A DNA stretch of 64,000 nt from Bianquea renquensis (GCF_014384895.1 NZ_JACRSQ010000018.1:15453-79452), one strand, 5' to 3'. Positions 8,293 through 18,022 are shown, counted from the first letter of the stretch. The notes: generated by a model not told the origin, from the sequence alone. Numbers and translations are program-made.

Positions 8293-10303
8293 TGCACGCC
8301 GGTGAGGTGAGCAACGGCAGCGGCCGGCGGGCACACGGAGACATATTCCCCGCCGGCACAGTCGAAACGACCATGACCGCGGGGAATCGCGATAAAAAAT
8401 GCACGCCGGTGAGGCGAGCAACGGCAGCGACCAGCGGGCACACGGAGACATATTCTACGTCTCCAACGGCGAGACGAGCACGCCGGCGGGGATTCGCTAT
8501 GAAAATGCACGCCGGCAAGATGAAGAACGGCAGCGACCAGCGGGCACGCGGAGACATATTCTACGCCCCAAGCAGCGAGACGAGCACGCCGGCGGGGAAT
8601 CGCGATGAAAAATGCACGCCGGCGAGGCGAGCAACGGCAAGGGCCAGCGGGCACACGGTGGCATATTCTACTCCCCAAGCGGCGAAACGACCATGTCGGC
8701 GGGGAAATGGAATGAAAAATGCACGCCGGTGAGATGAAGAACAGCAAGGGCCAGCGGGCACACGGAGACATATTCTCCGCCCCAAGCGGCTAAACGAGCA
8801 CGCCAGCGGGGATTCGCGGTGAGAAATGCACGCCGGTGAGATGAAGAACAGCAAGGGCCAGCGGGCACACGGTGGCATATTCTACGCCCCAAGCGGCGAG
8901 ACGAGCACGCCGACGGGGATTCGCGATGAAAGATGCACGCCGGCGAGATGAAGAACGGCAGCGACTAGCGGGCACACGGAGACATATTCTACGCCCCAAG
9001 CAGCGAGACGAGCACGCCGGCGGGGATTCGCGATGAAAGATGCACGCCGGTGAGGCGAGCAACGGCAAGGGCCAGCGGGCACACGGTGGCATATTCTACG
9101 CCTCAAGCGGCGAAACGATCACGCCGGCGGGGATTCGCGATAAAAAATGCACGCCGGCGAGGCGAAGAACGGCAGCGACCAGCGGGCACACGGAGACATA
9201 TTCTACGTCCCCAACGGCGAAACGATCATGCCGGCGGGGATTCGCGATGAAATATGCACGCCGGTGAGGCGAAGAACAGCAAGGGCCAGCGGGCACACGG
9301 TGGCATATTCTACGCCCCCGTCGGCGAGATGATCACGCCGACGGGGATTCGCGATGAAATATGCACGCCGGTGAGGCGAGCAACGGCAGCGACCAGCGGG
9401 CACACGGTGGCATATTCTACGCCCCAAGCGGCGAGACGAGCATGACGGCGGGGATTCGCTATGAAAATGCACGCCGGTGAGATGAAGAACAGCAGCGACC
9501 AGCGGGCACACGGTGGCATATTCTAAGCCCCAAGCGGCGAGATGATCACGCCGACGGGGATTCGCGATGAAAAATGCACGCCGGTGAGGCGAGCAACGGC
9601 AGCGACCAGCGGGCACACGGTGGCATATTCTAAGCCCCAAGCGGCTAAACGAGCACGCCGGCGGGGATTCGCGATGAAATATGCACGCCGGTGAGGCGAA
9701 AAACGGCAGCGACCAGCGGGCACACGGAGACATATTCTACGTCCCCAACGGCGAAACGATCATGATCGCGGGGATTCGTGATGAAATATGCACGCCGGCA
9801 AGATGAAGAACGGCAGCGACCAGCGGGCACACGGTGGCATATTCTACGCCCCAAGCGGCGAGACGAGCATGACGGCGGGGATTCGCTATGAAAATGCACG
9901 CCGGCAAGATGAAAACGGCAGCGACCAGCGGGCACACGGAGACATATTCTACGCCGGCACAGTCGAAACGACCATGACCGGCGGGGAAATGGAATGAAAT
10001 ATGCACGCCGGTGAGGCGAGCAACAGCAAGGGCCAGCGGGCACACGGAGACATATTCCCCGCCGGCACAGTCGAAACGACCATGACGCCGGGGAAACAGA
10101 ATAAAAAATGCACGCCGGCGAGATGAACAACGGCAGCGACCAGCGGGCACACGGAGACATATTCTACGCCCCCAGCAGCGAAACGACCATGACGGCGGGG
10201 ATTCGCTATGAAAATGCACGCCGGCGAGATGAACAACGGCAGCGACCAGCGGGCACACGGTGGCATATTCTCCGTCCCCAGCGGCGAAACGATCACGCCG
10301 GCG
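8293..10303. repeat. Array of about 19 tandem 106/107-bp GC-rich mosaic repeats
   Basis: Units begin (TGCACGCCGG anchor) at 8293, 8400, 8506, 8613, 8720, 8827, 8934, 9041, 9148, 9255, 9362, 9468, 9575, 9682, 9789, 9895, 10002, 10109 and 10215. Spacing is 107 or, four times, 106 bases. Every unit keeps AGCGGGCA-ACGG and ATATTC cores, while several short blocks switch between a few alternative versions independently of each other. The motif GCACGCCGGCG, which contains a self-complementary CGCCGGCG, often occurs twice around each unit junction and could form stems. The period is not a multiple of three, so open frames across it change frame in each unit and are not convincing genes. No function is known to me. 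Confidence 0.95.
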
Positions 10304-10340
10304 GGCAGTCTTCCAATATATGTAGGGGCAGGACGATCCT

Positions 10341-10353
10341 TTTCCCGACAGCC
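10341..10353. repeat. Right 13-bp direct repeat flanking the tandem array
   Basis: A second copy of TTTCCCGACAGCC, about 38 bases after the last repeat unit. Together the pair brackets the whole array like the ends of an inserted or expanded unit. Confidence 0.6.
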
Positions 10354-10367
10354 CCTTTCCATATGGT

Positions 10368-10422
10368 AAAAAAGCAAGGGCTGTCGCCTCCGCCGGGTCT
10401 AAACCGGCGGCGCGCAGCCCTT
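10368..10422 (-). terminator. Terminator of the beta-galactosidase operon
   Basis: Strong two-part stem: AAGGGCTG (10376-10383) with CAGCCCTT (10415-10422), and inside it CCGCCGG (10390-10396) with CCGGCGG (10404-10410). On the minus strand it is followed by a T-run (10368-10373). It lies 20 bases past the GH42 stop. Confidence 0.88.
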
Positions 10423-10442
10423 TGCTCTATGTGGGACAATTA

Positions 10443-12434
10443 TCACGGCAACTCCTCCAAAACGGCAATCTCATACGGCGCCAGCTCAAGCCGCCCGCTA
10501 CAGGTCGCCCCGGTGAGCAAATTTTTCATCTCCCGAGAAAGCTCGTACGCTCCGGGAGCGTTTGCATATTCGATAAGGATCAGGCCATTGCGGCTACCCC
10601 TTCTCGGGGACACCATCACGGAGCCCTCGCTTCTGCCATGCTCTACGCCAGCCAAATCACAGCTCATGGCGACAATCCTCTTCATATCATCGTAGGATGG
10701 AATTGTCCCCACTATGATGACACGGCCCTTTCCAACTGTACGGCTGATAATGGCGGATTTACCAATGAAAGCACTATGCCCCTCCGTATAGACTGCAAGG
10801 GTATTCTCCGGGCTCTCATCGAATACATCGTACCATTTATCTCCATGGAAGGCGTCCCCGTCATTCCACTGGACCGCAACGCGCCCCTCCCGGTCTGGGA
10901 TGCCGTACATCCATCTTGCTCCCGTTAACTTCTCAAGAAAGCCAAAATACTCGTGGGTATACCTGGCGCCATAGGAATTGCGGATGTCCGACAGGGGGCC
11001 GACGACCCATACGCCGCCGTCCTGTACCCACTGGCGAATTCGCGTTTCCAGTCCCTTTTCCTCAAGGGTCATCATCAAAGGGGAAAAGAGGACCTTATAG
11101 GCGGAAAGATCCTGTGCCGCATCGATGACGTCCGGCCGCAAGCCGCTGTCAATCACCGGCTTATAGAAACTTTGATTCAGGGTATCCATGTAACTCAGGT
11201 CCGAGACCACCGATTGTGTCGAAAACATATTCCAATTCAGCGATGTGAAATGAAAGGCAACCTCTGTCGCAACCCGGGTCTCGCGGATGAAATCCGCCGT
11301 CTTGGCGTAGGAATCCGCTACATCCTGGACCTCGCCAAAAATATGCATAGGCCGCCCGGTAGAATCCAGAACCGAGCCATGTACTAGTTCATGGCCCGCC
11401 CAGTGTGTCCGCCATATCCAGTACATATTCGCTTCCCCGCCCAGTGCTATGGGCATCCACGAATTGACCCGATTGTAACCCTCCGGCTTGATGGACTGTC
11501 CGATGGCCGTGGACCCATTCCAGCACGTGGCTGTCTCCGTGTTCCAAAAGGGATGTTCTTTCAGCGTGCGCAGATAGTCGAACCACAGTGCACTGCAATA
11601 GAGATTGTCGGGAACATTGTAATGATTAAACTGTACGATATCCAATGCCTCTGTCATATCGCGGTAGTCCATTCCATTGAAGGGCATTGTATCCGTCCCA
11701 ACGGGAACATGCACATACGCGTGCAAGATCTCAGCCTGCATCCGCACAAAATCCACATGGCTTTCATTCTGTTTGATCCGCCATTCCAGCATCAAATGCG
11801 GGTTATGCCATGCATGGCAGGGGGCGGGGATCTCCTCGAAGGCATCGTACCACTGGCTGAATAGATTCAGGTTCCAGCTCCGGTTAAGGTGGTCGATGGT
11901 CCCGTATTTCTGTTCTAGCTTTTCGTGAAAGGCCTTCTGACAGTGGGGACAAAAGCAACCATCTCCCGATGCATAGATCTCATTGTCAATCTGCCATCCA
12001 ATGATAGTGGGATCGTCACCAAATTCTTTTGCCATCTGCTCCACAATCGCAGCACTGTATTTCCGATACTCAGGATTGTTGGAGCAGCAATGCCGCCGTC
12101 CACCGTGATTCGTCTTGACGCCATCTGCATTCTGCGTAACGACGTCCGGATACAGCTTGATCAGCCAGCGCGGCGGCGTAGCCGTGGGGGTCCCCATGAC
12201 AACGGCAATCCCCGCCTCCCCTAGCGTATCGACGATTTTATGAAGCCATGCGAAGTCGTAAGTCCCCGGCTCCGGCTCCATCTTATGCCATGCGAACTCT
12301 CCAATTCGGGCAACGGTAATTCCGGCTTTCTTCATCATGGAGATATCGTAGTCCATCTCCTCTTCCGGCCAGTCCTCCGGATAATATGCCGCGCCGAGAT
12401 ACGGCGGCTGGACATTGCCATTCTTATCTTTCAT
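10443..12434 (-). CDS. Beta-galactosidase, GH42 family
   Basis: A 663-residue retaining beta-galactosidase. The TIM-barrel start (YLGAAYYPEDWPEEEMDYDI) is characteristic of GH42. The acid/base Glu is in GWQIDNE (about E152) and the nucleophile Glu in FWNTETATCW (about E300). Cysteines near 116-117 and the cluster CFCPHC (160-165) match the family's zinc site. A trimerisation domain and a short C-terminal beta domain follow. There is no signal peptide, so it acts on imported galactosides. It is the last gene of an operon with DUF4432, an acyl-CoA synthetase and an XRE-cupin regulator; the start is 12 bases after the DUF4432 stop. A strong terminator follows. Confidence 0.93.
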   Translation of the reverse strand: MKDKNGNVQPPYLGAAYYPEDWPEEEMDYDISMMKKAGITVARIGEFAWHKMEPEPGTYDFAWLHKIVDTLGEAGIAVVMGTPTATPPRWLIKLYPDVVTQNADGVKTNHGGRRHCCSNNPEYRKYSAAIVEQMAKEFGDDPTIIGWQIDNEIYASGDGCFCPHCQKAFHEKLEQKYGTIDHLNRSWNLNLFSQWYDAFEEIPAPCHAWHNPHLMLEWRIKQNESHVDFVRMQAEILHAYVHVPVGTDTMPFNGMDYRDMTEALDIVQFNHYNVPDNLYCSALWFDYLRTLKEHPFWNTETATCWNGSTAIGQSIKPEGYNRVNSWMPIALGGEANMYWIWRTHWAGHELVHGSVLDSTGRPMHIFGEVQDVADSYAKTADFIRETRVATEVAFHFTSLNWNMFSTQSVVSDLSYMDTLNQSFYKPVIDSGLRPDVIDAAQDLSAYKVLFSPLMMTLEEKGLETRIRQWVQDGGVWVVGPLSDIRNSYGARYTHEYFGFLEKLTGARWMYGIPDREGRVAVQWNDGDAFHGDKWYDVFDESPENTLAVYTEGHSAFIGKSAIISRTVGKGRVIIVGTIPSYDDMKRIVAMSCDLAGVEHGRSEGSVMVSPRRGSRNGLILIEYANAPGAYELSREMKNLLTGATCSGRLELAPYEIAVLEELP

Positions 12435-12446
12435 CTCCGTAACTCC

Positions 12447-13457
12447 TCACTTCGACAGACTTGTGTCATCCTCAAGAAAATGAAATTCCAGATGATAGGT
12501 CGCTTCCTCGCCGGGTGCCAGTTCCTTCAATATCCCTTTTTCCCGCATGACGTCGCGCCCTTCGACATAGCAGTTGCCAGGCTCCAAGCCCATAACGTAG
12601 TCACCCCACCCCATCATCTTCCACTGGGTAAAGCAATCCAATTCCTCCGGGTGAAACACGATTTTGACGCCCTTCTGCACCGCCGGATTAAAGATCGCCG
12701 CGTAGGCCTCCTCATCTCTGCGGAACGTATGGTAATAGCACTGTTCCTTAAACTGGGGCTGTGGAGGCAAAATCACATTCCACGCATTGAGTCCCTCAGC
12801 CGCCCTGGCATCCCGTGGCGCCACCGTCTCGGAAGGAATATAGAGGGACGCCTCCTCGCTCAAAATCGGATACCCCATGTTCATATGATATAGGATCATA
12901 TGAGGCGTCACCCTGTCCCCATAATTGCGGATGATATCCGTCAGATATAGGGTATTTTCGCCTATTGGACACCGCCATTCCCTCTTCATCTCCAGGCGCT
13001 CGCCAAAAATCTCTGCTTGCCGGATGGTGGCGCCTATGAGAATCTCTTCCTGCCCCTCCCGGCTCTCCACACAGTGATAATACTGCTCCGCCGGCGTGTT
13101 TCCAATACTGCCGTGCAAGGGCAGCTCCTTCCCCGCATCCGTGCAGGGATCCCCAACCGCCGTAAGGCCGCAGGTAGTGAGAAAGCCAGCGGTAAAAGAC
13201 TTGAGAAATCCTTCCCCCTTACTGTCATAATACTGAGGGGCAACATACCCGCATGGGCCCATAAAGCTAAAATTAACACCGTGCAGGCTGACGCGGACCA
13301 GATCCGCGCAGCGGTCCGGCGATACAGTAAATTCCAGTCCGCTTCCATTCCGCACCTGCAATAGATGCATCCCATCGCCTTTTCCTGAACACAGGCGATA
13401 TTCCTCTACACCTCTCACCTGCAACGGATGGCCTGTATACTGTTCCAGATTTTTCAT
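12447..13457 (-). CDS. DUF4432 family aldose-1-epimerase-like protein
   Basis: A 336-residue protein of the galactose-mutarotase-like fold. The N-terminal RGVEEYRLCSGKGDGMHLLQVRNG and TVSPDRCADL, the central LPLHGSIGNTPAE histidine motif and the late GWGDYVMGLEPGNC are all as in DUF4432. The family probably binds or epimerises sugars, but its reaction is not established. The start follows AGGAGG, 21 bases after the acyl-CoA synthetase stop and 12 bases before the GH42 gene, so it is translated with both. A role in handling the sugar released by the galactosidase is an inference. Confidence 0.85.
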   Translation of the reverse strand: MKNLEQYTGHPLQVRGVEEYRLCSGKGDGMHLLQVRNGSGLEFTVSPDRCADLVRVSLHGVNFSFMGPCGYVAPQYYDSKGEGFLKSFTAGFLTTCGLTAVGDPCTDAGKELPLHGSIGNTPAEQYYHCVESREGQEEILIGATIRQAEIFGERLEMKREWRCPIGENTLYLTDIIRNYGDRVTPHMILYHMNMGYPILSEEASLYIPSETVAPRDARAAEGLNAWNVILPPQPQFKEQCYYHTFRRDEEAYAAIFNPAVQKGVKIVFHPEELDCFTQWKMMGWGDYVMGLEPGNCYVEGRDVMREKGILKELAPGEEATYHLEFHFLEDDTSLSK

Positions 13458-13478
13458 GCGAAATCCTCCTGCGCTGTT

Positions 13479-15146
13479 CTACTGATCTTTCTCCCGAATT
13501 TGCACACGCCTAATTTTTCCGCTGATGGTTTTGGGCAGCTCGTCCACAAATTCAATGATGCGGGGATATTTATATGGAGCTGTGACGCGCTTAACATAAT
13601 CCTGTAATTCCTTGACCAGCGCATCGCTGCCCTCATATCCCTTTGCCAGCACGACTGTCGCCTTGACGATTTGGCCTCGGATCGGGTCCGGCACCGCCGT
13701 AATTGCGGTTTCCACCACGGCGGGATGTTCCAGCAGGGCGCTTTCCACCTCAAAAGGCCCAATCCGATATCCAGAAGATTTGATCACATCGTCTCCGCGC
13801 CCGATGAACCAAAAATATCCGTCCTCGTCGATCCACGCCTGATCGCCGGTGTGATAGTACCCATCATGCATAACCTTATGGGTCAGCTCCGGATCTTTAT
13901 GGTAGCCGGAAAAAATTCCCACCGGCTTCCCATTGCTGATATCAATACAGATTTCGCCTTCTTCGCCGATTTCACACGGATGGCCATTGTCATCCAGCAG
14001 AACGATTCCAAATCCGGGGGTCGGCTTCCCCATAGAGCCTGGTTTTGGCTCCATCCAGGGATTATTGAAAATCATGACAGGGCCCTCCGTCTGGCCGAAT
14101 CCTTCTCGAAGCTTCAATCCTGTCAGATCCAACCACTTCTTATACACTTCCGGATTCAGGGGTTCGCCCGCCACATAGGAGGCGCGGAGGGACGACAAAT
14201 CGATGCCAGATAAGTCCTCCTGGATAATAAACCGGTATACCGTCGGCGGGGCGCAGAATGTGGTTATCTTATACTTTTCGATCATCCTGGCAATGTCGAT
14301 AGGGGGGAATCGGTGCTCATAGTCATAGACAAAGATCGCCGCCTCACAGAGCCATTGTCCATAGAACTTGCCCCAGACACACTTGGCCCAGCCGGTTTCC
14401 GCCAAGGTAAAGTGCAGGTCGTTGGGATTTAGATGCTGCCAAAACCCCGCCGTAGAGATATGGCCCAAAGGATATCGGTAGTCGTGAGCCACCATCTTCG
14501 GCATACCTGTCGTGCCGGAGGTAAAATAAATCAAACTATAGGTGTTAGGATCGTATTCCGCGTCAAATTTCTCCCGGGAATAGACATCAGACGCCGACTC
14601 CACCAAGCTGTCAAAATCCACATACCCTTCGTCCGCGCCGTACACGCTGGCCTTGATAACAGATCGCCCTGATTTTTCAATGCCTTCGTTTACATGGGTG
14701 ATCACCTGCTCATCATCCGGTCCACCCGTACAGAGCAGCATCTTCACATCTGCCGCTTCAATCCGGTAGGCAATATCCTTACCGGTCAGAAGATTGGTGG
14801 CGGGAATGGCTGTCGCCCCTAACTTGTGCAATCCTAACAGGCAGTACCAAAAATGATAGCGGCGCTTGAGAATCATCATGACCGTATCGCCCTTTCCAAT
14901 TCCAAGGGAAGCGAAGGCATTTGCCGCCTTTGAGGACAGGAGGGACATATCCTTATATGTAAAAATCTTCTCCTCTCCTTTATCATTGCACCAAACGAGC
15001 GCTCGCTTGTCCGGCGTTTTTTCAGCCAAAACATCCATGACGTCGAAAGCGAAATTAAAACGCTCCGGAAGCGTGGTCTTAAAATTCTGGCGAAAATCCT
15101 CATCCGATGTAAACTCTGTTTTGCAGTACTGTTCAATAAAACGCAT
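13479..15146 (-). CDS. AMP-forming acyl-CoA synthetase
   Basis: A 555-residue member of the adenylate-forming (ANL) superfamily, closest in pattern to medium-chain acyl-CoA synthetases. The phosphate-binding loop YFTSGTTGMPKM (about 208-219), REGFGQTEG (A5 motif), YHTGDQAWIDEDGYFWFIGR (A7/A8) and the C-terminal PKTISGKIRR with the catalytic Lys are all intact. It would activate a carboxylic acid to its CoA thioester through an acyl-AMP. The gene lies 32 bases after the XRE-cupin gene; that pairing is common in Clostridia and suggests the regulator senses the acid or CoA status. Substrate chain length cannot be read from sequence. Its place upstream of a galactosidase in the same operon is unusual. 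Confidence 0.88.
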   Translation of the reverse strand: MRFIEQYCKTEFTSDEDFRQNFKTTLPERFNFAFDVMDVLAEKTPDKRALVWCNDKGEEKIFTYKDMSLLSSKAANAFASLGIGKGDTVMMILKRRYHFWYCLLGLHKLGATAIPATNLLTGKDIAYRIEAADVKMLLCTGGPDDEQVITHVNEGIEKSGRSVIKASVYGADEGYVDFDSLVESASDVYSREKFDAEYDPNTYSLIYFTSGTTGMPKMVAHDYRYPLGHISTAGFWQHLNPNDLHFTLAETGWAKCVWGKFYGQWLCEAAIFVYDYEHRFPPIDIARMIEKYKITTFCAPPTVYRFIIQEDLSGIDLSSLRASYVAGEPLNPEVYKKWLDLTGLKLREGFGQTEGPVMIFNNPWMEPKPGSMGKPTPGFGIVLLDDNGHPCEIGEEGEICIDISNGKPVGIFSGYHKDPELTHKVMHDGYYHTGDQAWIDEDGYFWFIGRGDDVIKSSGYRIGPFEVESALLEHPAVVETAITAVPDPIRGQIVKATVVLAKGYEGSDALVKELQDYVKRVTAPYKYPRIIEFVDELPKTISGKIRRVQIREKDQ

Positions 15147-15178
15147 TTCTTTTGTTGATCCTCCCTATATAAAATCTC

Positions 15179-15727
15179 TTACACAATGATAACAAGTATT
15201 TTGACAGGTTTTCCGTCCAACGCCTTCATTCCGTGGGGATAGCGGGACTGAAAATAGACAGAGTCTCCCTCTTCCACAACCATCTCATGATCCCCAATCT
15301 TCATAATAAAACGGCCTTCCACGCAATAATGGTACTCATGGCCCTGGTGTACGCTGAGAGGGATCTCATCCTCCTCATTAGGCTCCACCACAACCATGAA
15401 TGGCTCCAACTTGCGGCCTGTAAAATTATACGCGAGATTATGATATTCATACGCTTTGTTTCGGTCCGTCCCTACGCCATGGCCTTTGCGCACGATGGTA
15501 TACTGGCTTAATTTCGGGGACTTCCCTGTAATCAGCTCCGTCAGATCGATATCCATTAAAGCACAAAAGTCATACATAACGCTGACGTGCAGCTCCTTCT
15601 CCCCTGCCTCATATTCTTCATATTCCCCGAGGGGAATCCCTATTTTCTCTGCGACCTGGCTAGCCGTCATCTCCTTGATCTCTCGAATTCCCCGCATTCT
15701 TTGGGCAATCTCCTTATTTTTGTCCAT
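15179..15727 (-). CDS. XRE-family regulator with C-terminal cupin domain
   Basis: A 182-residue protein: a helix-turn-helix in the first 65 residues (MRGIREIKEMTASQVAEKIGIPLGEYEEYE) and a cupin_2 sensor at about 110-180 (SVHQGHEYHYCVEGRF, then EEGDSVYFQSRYPHGMKAL) with the usual His-rich metal or ligand pocket. This architecture is a known local regulator class, often next to acyl-CoA synthetases. It heads the four-gene run ending in GH42. Only 30 bases separate it from the upstream glucosaminidase gene, and I see no clear promoter there, so it may also be reached by read-through. Confidence 0.87.
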   Translation of the reverse strand: MDKNKEIAQRMRGIREIKEMTASQVAEKIGIPLGEYEEYEAGEKELHVSVMYDFCALMDIDLTELITGKSPKLSQYTIVRKGHGVGTDRNKAYEYHNLAYNFTGRKLEPFMVVVEPNEEDEIPLSVHQGHEYHYCVEGRFIMKIGDHEMVVEEGDSVYFQSRYPHGMKALDGKPVKILVIIV

Positions 15728-15757
15728 TGAAAAGCTCCTTTCTCATCGTTTTCATTG

Positions 15758-16765
15758 TTAAAATCCCATCATTGCTTCCACATAGCCCCGCAGGCTCACG
15801 CCATAGTCCTCCGACGGAGCCCAGTTTCCCCCCAGAGATTCCACCGTGGGGCACCTGCCAAATAAACTTTCAAAGTGTCGCGGGTCCAGCGTTCCCTCTT
15901 TTGGATATCCCGCTGCTCCTGCGTAGAGCGCCAAATGATCCACATGGGCTGAAATGCCGTCTTCCCAGCTATCAAAGCGTTTATGCGCCTCTGCGATAAA
16001 ATCATCGCTGTCCTCCGGTTTTCCGGTTTCCGTTCTCTTCATGCCACAGGGATTCTTGTACGTCTCGTCCAACACACCGGTAAACTTGCCAAAGTTAGTC
16101 TCTTTTGCGGACTGTGCATATGCCACTGCCGGGTCCACACCCACAGAGGGCGAAATGGACCAGTATACTTCTGCCAGCCCAAGAAAAGTCTCCGTTGCGC
16201 CTTTACTTTCAGCCCAAGCCCTTGCCTGGTCAACTGTTGCCCGGGCGGGCGCAAGAATCGCAAAATATTCCGAATCCACCGCTGGCGGCGCCGGTTCCTG
16301 CTCATCCACAATGTGAACAATATCCATCTGTCCATCCACCGGCAGCCATGTGGTCAACAGAGCATTGGGTACAAAACCCTCTGTGCCGTCCTCCAGCCGT
16401 ATTTTATCCCACTGCCCTGCTTCCTGGGACAGGCGGTCTGCCTTTTCATTTTTTTCCAAAACTCCCACCTGCGCCTGATCTGCGCCAGGCTCTGTCCTCA
16501 GAATCACCTGCGTGATTCCAAAGACACAGTCACTTTTGCTTCCATCCGGAGAAGGCACAGATGCTGCCTTTGAATCCGCAGGCTCAAGATTGGTTCCATT
16601 GACCTCTTGATGGGAGACAGCTTGTTTTGCAAGACTCCAGCCAGCCTCTTCATGCTTCTGACTGGCTTCGCCCGGTGAGGAAGACTTCTGCATATCATAC
16701 AGACATAGGATCAGTAGACATACCACACTAAAAAAAATCGCCACTGGGCCCACCCATCTCTTCAT
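15758..16765 (-). CDS. Membrane-anchored SH3-domain glucosaminidase (peptidoglycan hydrolase)
   Basis: A 335-residue envelope protein. One N-terminal membrane anchor (WVGPVAIFFSVVCLLILCLY) is followed by a low-complexity linker, a bacterial SH3 domain at about 80-140 (VILRTEPGADQAQVGVLEK to IRLEDGTEGFVP), and a glucosaminidase domain at about 180-335. Catalytic-type segments are AYAQSAKETNFGKF (Glu general acid) and NPCGMKR. It should cut N-acetylglucosaminyl bonds in peptidoglycan outside the membrane. It follows the MoxR-DUF58-DUF4129 genes by 41 bases and is probably part of that operon, a hint that the group has an envelope role. Confidence 0.82.
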   Translation of the reverse strand: MKRWVGPVAIFFSVVCLLILCLYDMQKSSSPGEASQKHEEAGWSLAKQAVSHQEVNGTNLEPADSKAASVPSPDGSKSDCVFGITQVILRTEPGADQAQVGVLEKNEKADRLSQEAGQWDKIRLEDGTEGFVPNALLTTWLPVDGQMDIVHIVDEQEPAPPAVDSEYFAILAPARATVDQARAWAESKGATETFLGLAEVYWSISPSVGVDPAVAYAQSAKETNFGKFTGVLDETYKNPCGMKRTETGKPEDSDDFIAEAHKRFDSWEDGISAHVDHLALYAGAAGYPKEGTLDPRHFESLFGRCPTVESLGGNWAPSEDYGVSLRGYVEAMMGF

Positions 16766-16806
16766 AACTGCCTCCTGTCCGCCGCTCTTCGCTGGCTCCT
16801 ATCTAG

Positions 16807-18021
16807 CTATGTCTTCACTTCCCCAATCTCCTCTTTTGTAATTGGCTCGTCTGAATATCGAGCCTTTTGATATACGCGGGTTAACGCCTGCAAATTCTCC
16901 TGATCCCTGAGAGCCCGCTCAATCTCAACAGGAGTATTGGCCGGCTTGATTCGATCTCCTTTTTTCATAAACCGCGAAATCTTATGAAAATACAGGCGGC
17001 GTATCTTTTTTTCGGGTGTCATCTGGAGCGCATCCCTTAGCCTTCCTTTTGGTCTAGGGCTCCGCTTTTCCTTTTCAACAAAGGCGCTGGATTCCGTAAA
17101 CTCCTCCGTTGCCAGCTCCTGGACTGAATTTTTGTTGAATGCTTTATAGAATCGGTACAGCAGATATGCGATCCCGACGATAACCCCCACACAGAAGGCG
17201 ATGATCAAAATCTTTTCCAGGATGATCCATAGAATAAAGGGCTCCCCACCGGCGGGCGGAGCCGCATCGCTCTGAGGGCTATCGACCTCCAGCTTGAATT
17301 CTTCCGAGATTTCTCCCGTCTCCTCCCCCCGGTCCAGCAGCGATACCAGGAGCCGCAGCAGCGCCAGCGCTCCCCTTCCGATCCAGGTGAATACTACATC
17401 CAGCCGCAAGACAATTGCCAGCAGCATAATCGCAGCGACAATGACTAGATACATCGCGGCGATCTTTCCATTAAACCGTCGAAGCTTTTCCGCTGGCTGG
17501 CTCATCATGTCTCCCACATTGTAAAGTGTTTCATTCACGTTGAGGATATGTAAGGAGACGAAAAAGATCAAAATCTGGGCCACAGCCAGCCCGACCAGAT
17601 ATGGACGGATCGCTTGTATATCCAGAAAACCCGCTAAAAAATAGAGAAAGATGAGGCTTCCACAGCCCAGGAACAGGGCCCCCATGGACAGGTCCTCCCC
17701 CCGTCCAGTATACTTTCGCACATAGGAGTACGCCACGGTGAGAATCAAGTACGCGCCGGCCAAAAGCTTTGGGATGAGCGCAAGGGGAAGGAATAGATAT
17801 CCAATCCACACCAAGTGGCAGAGGGCAAACAGAAAGAAATTCTTGACATACTGCCGCACGAAGACCAAAAGCAGCGGAATCAGCCACAGCGGCAGAAGGG
17901 GCAACGCCGCCGCCAAGTCATGCTCCACCGCCGCGCTGGCGAAACATATGATGGAACCGGGAATGCTGAACAGAAGAAAGATTTTTAGCAATTCGGTTAC
18001 AAGATAGGTCGCTCTCTTCAT
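16807..18021 (-). CDS. Multi-pass membrane protein with DUF4129-like C-terminus
   Basis: About 404 residues. Several membrane segments fill the first 230 residues, a further one lies near 260-285, and a cytoplasmic tail ends with an ARYSDEPITKEEI pattern resembling DUF4129 proteins, which usually accompany MoxR/DUF58/transglutaminase clusters. I place the start at 18021 (MKRATYLV), seven bases after GGGAGGTG; the longer frame to 18045 would overlap the DUF58 gene and lacks a site. The next gene is a glucosaminidase rather than the usual transglutaminase. Function unknown; family call is moderate. Confidence 0.65.
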   Translation of the reverse strand: MKRATYLVTELLKIFLLFSIPGSIICFASAAVEHDLAAALPLLPLWLIPLLLVFVRQYVKNFFLFALCHLVWIGYLFLPLALIPKLLAGAYLILTVAYSYVRKYTGRGEDLSMGALFLGCGSLIFLYFLAGFLDIQAIRPYLVGLAVAQILIFFVSLHILNVNETLYNVGDMMSQPAEKLRRFNGKIAAMYLVIVAAIMLLAIVLRLDVVFTWIGRGALALLRLLVSLLDRGEETGEISEEFKLEVDSPQSDAAPPAGGEPFILWIILEKILIIAFCVGVIVGIAYLLYRFYKAFNKNSVQELATEEFTESSAFVEKEKRSPRPKGRLRDALQMTPEKKIRRLYFHKISRFMKKGDRIKPANTPVEIERALRDQENLQALTRVYQKARYSDEPITKEEIGEVKT

Positions 18022-18022
18022 C

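Noticed and set aside
8293..10303. CRISPR array
   Set aside because: Units are contiguous 107-bp repeats with shared variants; there are no short constant repeats separated by unique spacers, and no cas genes.
8190..10695. Many long open frames on both strands across the repeat array
   Set aside because: They arise because the GC-rich repeat has few stops; the 107-base period shifts frame in each unit, no ribosome sites precede them, and overlapping frames on both strands repeat the same peptides.
14568..14584. CTCCCGGGAA inside the acyl-CoA synthetase gene as a Noc-binding site
   Set aside because: The flanking bases break the 14-bp palindrome, leaving several mismatches.
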